DNA of 64,000 bases, taken from positions 5,677,889 through 5,741,888 of the forward strand of contig VFFE01007605.1 in assembly GCA_008921705.1 (NCBI GenBank). Reading direction: 5' to 3'. Below the pieces are notes generated by a model. It was not told the origin of the DNA. It was given only the letters and a program-made list of their open reading frames with translations, and did no database searches. Below are positions 35,370-48,467 of this stretch, in pieces. The stretch is from Burhinus oedicnemus (Eukaryota; Chordata; Aves; Charadriiformes; Burhinidae). Positions within the stretch are counted from its first letter, which is position 1, and each line of letters opens with the position of its first letter. Made by a program: the position numbers and the translations under genes.

Positions 35370-38300
35370 TTGAGATTTATCTTTTATTATTAATACCGAG
35401 ACATGAACTTGCACAGCATTCACGTATATTTCTACCAGTATTTAAATACTGATGTATGTACATCTACTATATCTAAATTACACACAGGGTACCTGTTTAC
35501 TCATGAAAGCATCACCAGACATAACCAGTGAACCATCCTTTATAAATATTTGCAAAGAACAGTTTCCATTATGGCTTCTTCACTATTAGTTCATCTGGGC
35601 AGTGATTTAGGTTCATAAACATGTATGCCTGGTACTTTTAAGCACTGTAGTTAATGAGATGTTTGTATGAGGCTAACAGATATGAAATAAGAGGTGATAC
35701 ATGTCTTGTATGGGATTGGCGACATATGGGACTGTGACCTGTGCCTTTCTAGGATGGCTGTGCATCTGCTATAATAGCTTAACAAGAAGTTTAAGGTTAA
35801 CATAAAGATAAGCAGCTCCAGGCTCTCTGAATTTTAAGCTCTGTCTCATGCTCGGACACGACAGCTTCTGTTTTTATTTTCTAATGAGCAAAACAGAAAG
35901 GAAAGAAAGGGCATCCATATATATCACCCCACCTTACTTATTCAGCTATATATTTCGCACAATGCAGCAAGGTGAAACAGGTTTTCTGTCTTGATTTCAT
36001 GTCTTCCATGTGGCAGTGGGGAGTGTCAAAATCTATACACTCATAAAGATTCGATCTTCTTGTTCTGAGAATCATCCCCAGTGTTTTTGTTTACCCAAAA
36101 TTAACAATGTTTTTCTTTTGCAATGATACATTCTGTGCCTGATGAGTCCCATATTGCTATAGTGAGAACTGATTTTGTTGGCTCCCAGCAGTGTCAAAAA
36201 GAAACAAAAATATAATTTTCCAATTTTAAAAAGATAAACTGTAAATATATTAAACCTATATCTTTATATTTTTTTCCTCCACTATTTATATTTTGGAGGG
36301 GTATTTTATTTTATTATTATTTTCACAACAAAGTACATCTAAAATACTGTATTTATCCATAACTTCAAAAGCCCAAATTTGAATTACAGCATATACAGCA
36401 GCAAGCAGTTCAGAAAACTGGCCTTTTAAAACATTTCGGAATGGCTGGAAATATCATCTGCCAAAAGCACATGGAACACCTCTTAAACAGATGCAGAACA
36501 GTATGCTACAAAGGACACTGAATTCAAGTGCCCTTTAAAACAGTTATCCAGCTTTAAATACAAGCTGAAGTGAAAGCCAAAAGACATTCATGAGACTGAA
36601 ACACCACAGCTTGGACTTCCTCAGACTGTGTGCTGAAGAAAAAGCTGGATTGTAAAAACTCATGAGCTGAGCTTCCATTGACCTTTGCTCTGCCTTCTTA
36701 ACTCTGAAGAGCGCAGTGCTTCAGGACTGTAGATAACCATAATCAAGCTTCAAGAAGAGATATTCCAGATTCAGGATACCTGCTAATGTGCATATAAGTA
36801 GCAGAGGGGAAAAAAAAGTCAAATCCTCAAAGGTAACACATTTCTACCGGGTAATTAACTGCAATGAAGTGGTTTAGGTATAACATTTCTTTCTGATAAC
36901 AGAATTTTACATTCGTTTTTTTCAAACTCAGTACTAGTTGCTTTTTTCAGTGGGTGTTCTCCTGTGTTGGTTTCACTGAAAAATTACAGGAGGCTTTAAA
37001 GATGGAAAATGATCCTCATTTTGGCACTCCAGGCTCTTCACTGTAGGTTGAGAGCACAATCTTGAGAGCAGAGTCTTGTTTTTCCAAAGCTCATTTTGGA
37101 AGGAAAAGGAATAGCATGCTCCATTTCTAAGCCATTCTCCTTTTCCTTCCTTCTTTGCCCTTTCCAGTCACCAGTTGCAAGAACCTTGGGTATGGCCTAC
37201 CCAAGCTGTACCCACTGTTGAATTATTGTATTTCCTACTTGTTCTTACCAGCAACAGCAGAAACAAACCTGTTATCATGATATCAAGTGAACTACCTAAG
37301 CAATGTCTTGAAATATCTTGTGCCGTAACTAAAGATTTGCAGAAAACCAAGAAAAAAGTATCAAATACTACTTTTTTCTAGCTTTATTGTTGATACCATC
37401 TTAACAGGTGTAAGGTGGAGCCTCATATATGCGTATAAATGTGTCAGGTATGTGAAAGACTGCAACTTGAATGTATACAACATAAAGTTTACCAACTTGT
37501 GATCATTGTAAGTAAAAAGGCAATCATCTCATGACTTTTTTGTTCAAAAGCATAATCTACTAATTTTTTTAAATACCTGTCTTTCATAGTGTAGGGAGTT
37601 AAGAGCCAGACCTAACTTCTTCCAGTAACAATCCATTTCCAGCTGTTGAGATTTGCATTGTGCCCACACCAGTGAATCTCTGCAAAGCACTAGGGAGCAA
37701 GGTGTGGGAGCCACCTTTTCTGTTGAAGGAAGACAGCAGTAAGGGTAGCCAGTAAAATGATTAAGTCAGGAGAGAACTTTCTTGCCTTCAGCAGGTAAGA
37801 AATACAAGTCAGAGAATAAGGGAACTGAAGGCTTCTCAGGAGAGAGTCACAGAAGCCTTCAGTCTCTCCCAGTGGCACGGAATGAAGGTAACAGAGCTGG
37901 GAATAGGTGACTAGTATTTCAGAAGAGCTAGGAAGCAAGAATCCCACTAAAGTGAATGTGAGCCACAAATACGATCATTACATTTATTTTTCAAGGACAC
38001 TGAAGAAATGTTGTGAGATACTTCAAAGAATACACTAAAGAGAAAACGCAAGTAACAAGTTGTTACTGGGAGAGAGGGAGAGGTGTTTTCTCTGCACGGG
38101 ACAAGCATCAAAGTAGCACTCAGTCCTGTGAATTCGCATCCCTTATGAGTAGCTCTGTTGAAATTAATGCCCCAGTGGCCAATTGAAATTAATGCCTCCA
38201 CAGAAGCCATAGACTTCAGTGGGCTTTCAGTTACCACCTGAGTGTGGGGTTGGGGGAGGAAAGGGTTGTTGTCAAGGCTGGGGCCAGTTCTTTATATTTA

Positions 38301-40539
38301 TTTCATAAGCAGGAGGATCCTGAGATTTTAAGATTTTGAATTGTAGAAAGATACAAAGAGGCTCTTTTTCAAAAAGACTCCATTCATGATATACATCTCA
38401 TGTTAGAACATCAGTGAAACTGGGTTTGATTCCCTACTAAGTTAGCAGGGAGAGAGGTTGTCAACACACATCAGTCAAGAATTACAAGTATATTTTCTAA
38501 TTTTCCAAACACAGGAACATACATGAAACTATCCTAACTTTTTCCTAGGAGTGAAGAGAGGTAACTAGAGGGGAGTTTTGTTTTGTTTTAAAATTGTTAC
38601 CAAGAAGCAGATCTTTTAAACTGTTCATGGAATCCAGAGAGCTGCCTATATATTTTGTGTAAAAATACTGCAAAGAGAAGATGGGAATATTCCCTTTTCT
38701 GTCCTCCCCCAGTGCTACACCTTCCTTAAATTATGTCACTATACTTGTGAAAGGCTTTCTTCGAGGTTACAGAGGGAGGATCCGAAGCAACTATAGGTGA
38801 AGGTAAACTCAGTACACAAAGGGAGTGATAACAGTGTCTGCTTTTAACATTCCTCAGCATCTTCTCTTTCCTTGAACTGAGGCCCCCCAGTACTTATTAT
38901 AGCAAAGTTGTTCTCTTCCTGTAAGCTAAATCTAAGTGTTTGATTGCTTCACCATATTGAAGGCAAACTACGTACTTTGAAGAAAGCACAGTTCATATTT
39001 TAAGGTATTTCATCACTCAAGGCCGTAGCTGGCCAATACCAAACAAGCAATCAAGAGACTAAGGACTGTCAACAAAGAACAGTTCTTTACATCACAGAAT
39101 CAGACACATTTGCACTCAATTAACACTTTGCTTAAAAATAGACAAAGATAAGCCCTAAAGAGTGTGGTGCCCCACAACCGCATCATTATATATACAACAG
39201 CAGTGCATAGCAGTAGTTATCATCATGCCTTACCACTCCATTTGCTATAACAACAAAAACATCCACTATCAATTTCTTATCCTGTTTTGGATATACTTAG
39301 AGATATTATCGTAAAGCTGTCTCCCTGATATGGTCAAAGGGATGATAATCTAGTTTGTTTTAAAAGTGAAATTTATATAATCTTATTCTCTTTTACTTAA
39401 ATTCCTTACTTAGTGCTGATTAAACATAAGCCTCTGTCATGTACAGGTGGCAAAGATGACTTTATGTCACTTTTAGTGTTCTTGAGGTTCAGCAGAAACT
39501 ATTTTGACTGTGGTAGAAGTTAGCTCTGCTTGAAAATTACACAAATCTGTGCGTAGATACTGGGATCAGTGGAGTGCAGGAATGCTCTGGACTATCACCT
39601 CTTCAGGGAAAGCCCGCTTCCTTTTCATGGCTAAAAGTCAGTTGGTACACAGCTTTTCAGTCCTTTTCCATCACCATGACATGACATGGGGATTTATGCA
39701 CGCAGGATAATTTAAATCTGCATAGGTCAGCTAGTCCAACAGCTGTTTTGCAGCACCTGAGTAGTGCAAAGCAGAGACAATTAGGCTGGGAAGAAAACTC
39801 ATGTTATAGCAGGTCACAATTCAGTAAAGCATTCAGACTCACCTCAAACATTTCCATCTGCAAAGCTGTATCTGGAGAAGGCATACAGCATTTACAGAGC
39901 ACTCAACAAAAGAGTAAACTCTTTGTCATTTTCCATAGCAGCTTTCTAGTGAAGGAAAACACTTGTAGAACAACAGTAATAACTTTCCTTTTACAGAAGT
40001 ATAGTTCACTAGAGATGGTTCCCACATGGAGAAGAAATGCCTCAGATTTTTTTTAGCATTTACTTGGCACTTGGGACCTATTTATTACTTCATATACTTG
40101 GATGTAATGGCAGTTAACACACAGTTATGATGGGGAAGTGATGTAGGATTCTAAAAGATACAAATTGCAGTACATATTAAACTTTAATTTGCTGCCAGTC
40201 GCAAGTCCTTCAGCTTTTTTAGGACTGCAGGGCCCCTCCAGAAGAAGCATGGTGGACATGAGCTATATTAGCTCTTAGTTAAACCCAGCGCTGCAAGCCA
40301 GATCACTGGGGAATAATATCAATATCTCTGTTCTCTTCTCTGATGTTATGGAGAAGATGTGCATAAATAATTGCAGGCTTTGTGGAAGTCCAAGTGTACA
40401 ATGCCCAGCTTCCACGGTCACTTACAAATAGGTGGTTTACAACATTTACATTTGTTGCAATATGTTCTCTAAATCCTTAGAGTTTTACTGATCACTGTGG
40501 AAGTACAGGAAAGTATCACAAGTAATTATAAGATGCAGT
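35370..40539. other. AT-rich intergenic stretch, nothing recognised
   Basis: A 14-bp direct repeat TTGAAATTAATGCC occurs at 38158-38171 and 38183-38196 (25-bp period). Otherwise I see no gene, RNA gene or classified repeat. Confidence 0.5.
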
Positions 40540-40960
40540 GCCTGTTTAAGACACTTGAATTTATGTGTCTACATGCCATTGCCTCCATGTATGCTAGACA
40601 CATGAGCTCCAGTGGCAGCCAGTGCAGACTTAGCCAATGCAGCCCATGGGGCTGGAAAAGCCATCCCCAGGGGCTGGAAAAGCCATCCCCAGCTCCAGGA
40701 ACAAAGTGAATTCACTCACTCTCTAAACTGTGGTGATTAGATAACCGCTATCACAGGAGCTTAAACACCCTTATTGGGATGCAATTGTCTAAGCTTAACA
40801 TGCATGCTCACAAAAACCCGGTGCCATTTGAGATGCTGTTGTCCCCTGGCTGCCAGTCTAGAGAAGCATAGGTCTCCTGCAGGCCCTATGACATCCATCA
40901 AACCTGCTGCAGATGTCTTGGACACCCCAGAGCACCTCAAATTAAAAAGCTGTAAGTGGG
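40540..40960. repeat. Old interspersed repeat, unclassified family (copy 3)
   Basis: Ordered similarity to 10195-10680 is seen: GACACTTGAATTTATGTGTCT, then GTGCCATTTGAGATGC, then a segment on the pattern GCCAGTCTAGAGAAGC corresponding to the copy-2 stretch after GCATTTGAGATGC. A local 22-bp tandem duplication lies inside it. A possible further relative is at about 50830-50900 (CAGACACATGAG, CAATACAGTCTGGAGCC). Confidence 0.4.
40649..40692. repeat. Perfect 22-bp tandem duplication
   Basis: The unit beginning GGGCTGGAAAAGCC and ending ATCCCCAG is present twice without any mismatch (40649-40670 and 40671-40692). Perfect identity inside a diverged old repeat points to a recent slippage or duplication event. 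Confidence 0.95.
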
Positions 40961-43900
40961 GCATTATCTTCAGCTTCATCCTTTTTAGGGTTTAGGATGC
41001 TTAATTACAGATTAAAGAGATACTTCTCTCTGATGGTGTTTCACTATTTGGAAACTGGGGGGCAGTTTTTTTCTTTCAAGAAAACCAGAAACAACCAGGT
41101 ACCTTCTGTTTAGCCAGTAGTCCAGTGGTAGTGGTCCACATTCTGCCTCAGCAGAGCTGACCCCTTGTATTTAGCTGCAGAAGTTCCCTGGTCACCGCTA
41201 TAGTTTTGCCAGGGGTAATACCAATAAGGCGGCCATGGAGTCACTGACTTTCTTCATCACAGCCACTGATGAGAAAACATTTAATCGGGCAATGAAAAAC
41301 TTTAATTAACCAGAAGAAACTGGCAGCTCCTGTTCCCTGAAACCCCTGAAGTCTGGTAGTTTAGAAACACTGTTAGATTCAGACCCTCTCAGTCAAAGGA
41401 TGGAACTGAAATCACGTTTCTCATCAGTGCTAGGTGCACTTTATATTCTAGAATTCAAATGAAATCTCTGCTTTCTCCAGCATTAAGGCTGAGTCCTCTG
41501 TGGATATGCTGAGAAATAAAATTTGCGGTACATGAGCAACTTTGAAATCATAAGCTTAAATACATAGGAATTTTATATATTGCAGTTAGCTGAGTAAGGA
41601 GTCAGAAAATCTGTGCTTTAGAGTTAGGTTTCTAAAGAGGCATTTAGGTATATAAATTCTGCTTTAATCTCAGTTGTCCCAGCTCTTAAGTAACTAAATA
41701 ATTTGGCAAGAAGGTCATTGTCTGGTTATAGCAGAGTTGATTTAAAATGTTCAAACTTTTCAAAATCTTTTAACATCGAGTTAGAACTGAATTATCACAC
41801 ACATTGTATATAAATCTGCTGTTCATTAATATTTTATTTTTCTGTCTTGTACCTTAAATCATCATACTGCATAATGAAAAAGATACATCAAACACAAAAG
41901 CAAGCATATTTTTCAGCAGTCTACTAAAACTTAAAGTAACTGTTAGCTTTTGCTTCTAGAACGTAAATAAATGAATGTATCTTTTATCACACCATAGCAC
42001 AATGCATTTTTATGTCTGATAAATACATTATTTAATACTGAAATATAAAACTACAAGGAAATGTCAGTGAGAGCTTGCAGGGATGAAGTCAACTCATCAC
42101 TGCAAAAATAAATATAGATCACAAATACAAAGGAATCTGGAAAATAACAATGACTATTTTTAGATAATGGCATCCTTCCGCTCCTTGAGTGATGATACAA
42201 TAACCTTCAAGTTGGAAGCATATAAGAAACTTTCACTAAGTCTTATGCAGCAAGTATAATCTCAAGAGAGGACAATATATGGAAACACGGATCTGAAATT
42301 TCTCTTTTGTCTTTCAGTATTACCTACTGGAAAATGCTATAATGATTTCTTTTTCCTTTTGATTCCATTTTTCTTGCCTTTCAATTAAACATATTTGTAG
42401 TTTTTTTAGAAAGATGACAGAAATCAGGACTGCACTGGAAGTCTGATAATTATAAAGCACATACGGTCTAATAGTTGCATTTGTGTTCATGAATATATTG
42501 AAGGAATTCTTAGTGTTCAGACAGTACATGTATTTAGTAAATTATTTAAATTTTACGTATTTACACTAGAAACATTCCATGCTCAAATGAAAAGACAAGG
42601 ATACCACTTACAGTCTGAACTGTATTGTACTCAGATTCAAATGATGAGCATTATCTTTCAGAAAGAGAAAAAGAAGGTCTGTTAGCGCTCTTAGGCAAGA
42701 ATGGATTAATTTTTATCTTAATCCAGTTTATAGAAAAGCATTTCCTCCTCTTTGATGTGGTATATGCTAAGTGAAAACATCATGCTCTACCCATCAGAAT
42801 CATGCAAGTGGTCATTCTTTCTTTTGCACTGATGTTACAAAAGGAGATAGCCTGCATGGCTGGAAGGTATCCATGATATTAAACAGTTCATGGGGCTGTG
42901 AAGTGCTGAGAGCAATCATGCAGAGCAACAGGCCACAGGAATGCAAATCATCCACAAAGCCAAAAGTGGAGCTAGCAGGTGGCCTCTCCTATTCATCTGA
43001 TGTCAACACGCTGTTTAGATCAAGCCCTTTTAACATCTGGGTAGGCCCACTATTGCTTTTAATTAAATATAATACAGCCATTCAATGTTCTCGCATACAA
43101 GAAAACCACACAGTAAAAAGCATATCTTCTACACACTGAGGGTCACTATAGTTATATAAATAAATAGTACCGTTTAACTTAGATTGTAAGGTAGTTTAAA
43201 TTTCATATACTTTCCATATACCGTTCAGTGTTCTACAGCGAGAGTCTCTGACATTTCGGTGACTGACCATTTTTCCATGGAAAATGTTCTTGCTCCGTCA
43301 GAGGATTTAGAAGGGGAAAAAAGCCTTATAATTAACTTTTTCTACCTTTGAAACATTTCCACTGTAAAAGATTTTGAACAGAAACATTTGTTCTCAAAAT
43401 TAGTTTACAGAGAGAATTTAACTGTGTTAACGTATAAGCCATGGAAACTGTCATAATATCTAATTAAATTATTACTGACGTTCCAATCAGTAGCAAAAAA
43501 CCATCTGTAACTGTAATTCTACTACAGAGAAAGTATAATTAAATCTATTCAGTAATGGGTAACAAGCTATTGCAAAAGTATACTGCAATGCTTTAGAAAG
43601 CTGGAATGCTTCAAATATCTTTTTCAAGTATAATAAACCTTTTTTTAAGTGGGAACATGAATAGATGCATTCTTCTGAAGACCCTTTATTAGGATTTAAT
43701 TTCAATGCATTTATGATTACATTAGTTCTTCTGTTTGAAACAGACTGGAAAAAATAACTGCCATCATACAGAGCCCAGGACAGAGAAGCACATAAGTGTG
43801 TTTTCAGTCTATCTCTATGGAGAGCAAATGGTAAAGGCATGCTTCATTTTAATTTCAGCAGATAAGTAAAATAAAGCACACAGTGGAGTGTTTTCTTGAA

Positions 43901-46900
43901 CGGAAACATTTTCCAGAACTGGAGCCAGAAACCTGTGACAATGCTGAAGTGCGTTATTGTAAAATATTAGGAAAGTAGATGACTTGGGAGGAAAGTAATG
44001 GGATGTGAAGCATTTAAACCAAGGTCACAAGGTCAACTGTTGGTAATGGACTGAGAGTTTTAATGTAAATGATGGCTGCTCGGTAGCTCTGTGTAAAGAG
44101 AGATGGATGTCCAGCCCTTAACGGGCAGATGTGATCATCCCAGCACTCCATCACAGTTGCCTTTTTTTCTTCCTCCAGTCAGAAAAGACTGCATCCGACT
44201 GGAATCTCAGTCTACGATGCCCTTTCCCATCCGCACTGAGGTAGGCCGATGTTTGGAAAGCAGCTTTGCCCAAATTTCTCTACATTGTAGTTATACATGT
44301 AACATGGATATTTGTTCTCCCTCCTCCAAAGTTGAAATTGTTACTGAAACATGTAAGAGAGAATAAAACCAGCAACACGTCAAACTTCCGCCTCAGCCAC
44401 TCCTAAATATAAATGTCAAAGGTTGAATTATAAGCAGTAATGTTTTTCTACTTCCCTGAACATGCCATCCATCCACAAATTCCTTTTCATTAATTCAGAT
44501 GCTCAATAGCATATATTACAAATAAACAATGTCTAGTTTTCGTTCATTATTCTGATATAAAAACCCATATGTCTACTAACAGTCATACCACATACAAGAA
44601 AATGGTACCTCAATAACACTTCCAGAGCGAACATCAGCTTTCAGCTGCGTAACTTCTGCTGATTTGCAAGGGGTTATACGCCTAAAAGCCCTATTAAATG
44701 CTTTCAGAATTTATGGCTATGTAACTTCTCCCAGTGTTGTTAGTCTAGCTGTAGGCAAAAATATGCGGTACAAATATGTGGCAGTCATTGTGCAGATAAG
44801 AAGTTTATTGGCCTGCTAGAAGAAAGGAAGTTTAGAGTGTTGCGCCTACTGAGGTCATTGGCAAAACTTCCAGTGACTCCACTTGCCACAGAGGTGGGCC
44901 TGGAAGGAAAGAGATTTTCTTTCTCTTTTATGTAAATTCTACCATGGGGTTGGGTTGGGGGTGGTTGCCTGTGTTGAAGAGAGGGGAGGAGGAGAGAAAC
45001 CAGCTTTACTGCTGGCAAGGGTCTTGACATTTCTCAAAAGCTTCAGGACAGGAGGCTTCACACTGGCTACAGATCTGCCTGTTCAGCTGATAGCTATTGA
45101 AGAAGAAATATATAATAATCATGCAAATTAATCTATTCTGATCACCTGGAAGCTGTTATTAGGCAGTGAGAGCCAACAGATTTACAAACTGCGCTGTTAA
45201 GAAACAGCTATGAGTGATTATGGAGAACAGACACCTAGCACAAGCATTTTGGTATTGTGTAAACAGAAAAAGGACACTATACCATTTAATTTTGGTAATT
45301 GCATAAAATCTCTGCAGTTTTCCATGTTGAAAACAGATGTTTCGTATATTATTAAATGTTTCTTTTTGGACATAAGGGAATTTATATGTATATTTAATGA
45401 GACATCTTATCAGGCGCCTGTCTTTTTAGCACATTTTTGTATACCTGAATATGCTTTCCATAGTTTACAATCTCTTTGGCAAAGAAGACAGAAACACCAT
45501 CTGAAGTGATCAAATGGAAATAAGTGTCTCTGTAAGCATGGCTTTCCAAAATTTTGAGATCTCAGAAAAACAGTAGAAGTTCCAAAAGTTCTAGATTTAT
45601 CTTAGTTCTTAAACCAATTTGGCAATTGAAAACCTATTCAGAATTTTTCTGTTATGTCTTGTAATGAGGTGTGGTGTTTTTGAAAATAAATCATTAGAAT
45701 CATTTTCATAGGCTTTAGGAATTCATTTTAAAACCCAGCTAAAATACTTCTCCTACCAATCTATGTCTTAAAAGTCATACAGTCACATTAAAATAACTGG
45801 TATTTTGGAAGCCATGTCCTGAGTGCAGATATTCCACCTCCGCTTTGTAATAAGGTTCAGCTCTTTTCTTGGAAAGGCTGGTCTCTCTTAGGTACTTCAG
45901 TAAAATGTGTAGCGTTTCAGACTTATTTTATTGAAGTCTCTACACCTTTCTTTTATTCATTTCATTGTGGAAGTAATTATGTTTTGGAGGTGTTATCTCT
46001 GTTAAATACTTCATGACCTATTGTACATCTGTCAAATCTATTTTTGCAAACATGATACTCTTTGGGGGAATTCTGAGGCACTCATACAGGTTTCAGCTGG
46101 ATTAAGTGCTGTAATGAAAATGCTGCCCAAGTGTATTTTATACTACAGTAAGTACTTATTTCAGAATTCAATTATACCTACAGGAATATATTCTGTGTCT
46201 GATTATCTGGGAATGCCAAAGATACACAGTGTTTTGGCAGAATGACTTCAACTCTGCTAACTAAGTTAATGCTTTTGAAGAGGAGATTGGGTGAAAATGT
46301 TACATACTGTCTGAATTTCCTCCTCTGGTCTACCAAACAATGGCATTTACTTGATGGAAGTGAGAACAAGAAGGCTGCTCTCTTTACTCCCTTTCACATG
46401 TACTCTTCTTAGCTTTTCCACTACAGCTACATGATTGGGAATGTAGCTGTTAGACCTTCTTAAATCGCAGCTTAAGAAAAAAGGAAAAAGAGCACTGTGG
46501 TCTGGGCTAGTACAGTACTCCGTAAGAGCTAGGCTAAGATCCTCCCGCAGTACAAACACGAAAGAAGAAAAAAAAAAGAAAGAAATTGTTAGGCATAAGG
46601 ATGGGTTACCTTAATATTTCATTCTGAATATATTTTGAGACATAGCAGTCTTAAATTCTTACTCTATGTTTGATTAATACCGGTGAAGAAAAATAAATAA
46701 CACTTCTGTTTGGATTTCTTGCTATTTACATCATTCATTCCTAAGCAGAATTCATTGATAGTCTTTTCCACTTTTAGTTCCAGGGAGTTCTTTTGAGGAT
46801 GTCTTGATGTGCGTTCAGTAGCTGGTTTCAGTTTTACTGGTTCATTGGGCTACTTGAAGGCCTCACATTCAAACAAATTCAATTTTACCATCAGTTTGAA

Positions 46901-48281
46901 CTGAATTTTGTTATTTTGTTTAGATGTTGGTTTTATGAGCCATTTAGGACAGATTCTATTGCTGTTTATCTTTTTTATTACCTCTAAATATTGAATGATT
47001 CTTAAATTACAATTTTGTGAAATAGCTTTTATCAAAATAATATTATTTTTAGTATTAAATATATTGCTGTTGTGCACATAAAGAATATAAAATACACAAA
47101 ATCATTAGGACTGAGGATGTAATTACTGTTAAATAGTATTATCATTTTATTTATAATTTTGCACCTTTTAATCCTTTAGTATCTTCAGTATGCATTACTT
47201 ACTGGCCCTTCCTTTTGTCTTTATTAAAAGCAAACTAACACATTCCTTTCCCCAAATCTCCTGTCTTTCTGACCTCTTGATACAGTGAAATGTTTTAAAC
47301 TTTGAAAAGTTTTACAATGTGTTATATGACAGTTCCCACATAGAATTGCCCATGCCTTATCTTGAAAAGAGTTTAGAAAACTCTCTATATTAGCAGATAT
47401 CCAAAAAGAACGTACTGAAATGCTTAGAAGAATAGATCTCCAACAGATTCCTTTAGGCTGTGATTTTCAATAACACAGGGCAAGGATTTTAGGGGGACTT
47501 TATGTATTTATTAGATCAATGGTGTTAGAAATAACAGATACATTTTTAGGAACACAGGACTTGGCTGATCTGAAATGCAGGCAGCAAACTTCAAGCTAAG
47601 TGCTGACCGATTATAACTCTTCTGAATTAATTATATTGCTCAGACCATTTGAATAAAGGAGGATGTCAGCAACAGGAAAACTGATATAAGTTCTTAGTCC
47701 TTAAAGAGCCAAGAGACACATTTTAGGGAAGTGTGTTCTTCAAAGGATTGTAGTTCAGAGACATATCTAAACGCATTCTTTTTTTTTTTTTTTTCTTCAC
47801 GTTTTCAGCTCTCGTGCTTATACTGGAAACAAGGTAGTTATCAAAACTGGGATCCCTTGGGTTTAAACATTCTGTTCTACACACTACAGTCAACAACTGC
47901 TCTCCTAAGATTCCTCCAACACCTCCTTGCCCAAAGCAAGCCAATTGTTATGTCAGGCAGGTAGTTAAAGAAACTTTTCTAATATATTCAGGATACAAAA
48001 ATATCAGATATAAGGAAAAAAATAAGTTTGGAAAACAGTATAGCCATGGCTAAGTGCATGTAGAGATGAGTTGTTCTCCAGCTGACCCTCTGCACCCAGC
48101 AACTTGTGCTTGTACTCCAGTATAGCATAATGCGTACTTAGTGTGACTGATGTTCTCTTGCTTGGGCACATTCTGAGAAGAGCACGTTGATGTAGCTTAA
48201 CTACACCTGACTTGCAGGGCACCACTGGGCTGTCAAGAACACAAACTGTGGAACCAAAAGGAGTGTCTAGTTCTTACGATA
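40961..48281. other. AT-rich intergenic stretch, nothing coding
   Basis: Open frames of 117-122 codons (42771-43139 plus, 43487-43840 minus) have no recognisable domain. A 16-base T run lies at 47779-47794. No exon, RNA gene or classified mobile element is supported. Confidence 0.5.
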
Positions 48282-48467
48282 ATGGTGGTGAGACACTAGA
48301 ACAGGTTGCCCAGAGAAGTTGTGGATGCTCCATCATCAGAAGCATTCAAGGCCTGATTGGATGAGGCTTCGAGCAATCTAGTGAAACATGTCCATGCCCA
48401 CAGCAGGGGGGCTGGACTAGTTGATTTTTAAAGGTCCCTTCCAACCCAAACCATTCTGTGATTATGA
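48282..48467 (+). mobile_element. CR1 LINE, severely 5'-truncated 3' end (older copy)
   Basis: The plus strand carries the CR1 terminal segment: GAGACACTAGAACAGGTTGC, then ATTCAAGGCCTGATTGGATG, GGGGCTGGACTAGTTGAT, AAGGTCCCTTCCAACCCAAA and a decayed terminal ATTCTGTGATTATGA. The wording matches a different CR1 subfamily from the copy at 35169, with 'ctggactag' in place of 'ttggactca'. Confidence 0.9.

Noticed and set aside
47761..47800. T-run followed by an acceptor-like TTTTCAG, considered as a retrocopy poly(A) tail or an exon start
   Set aside because: There is no gene-derived sequence next to the run and no reading frame after it that looks coding.
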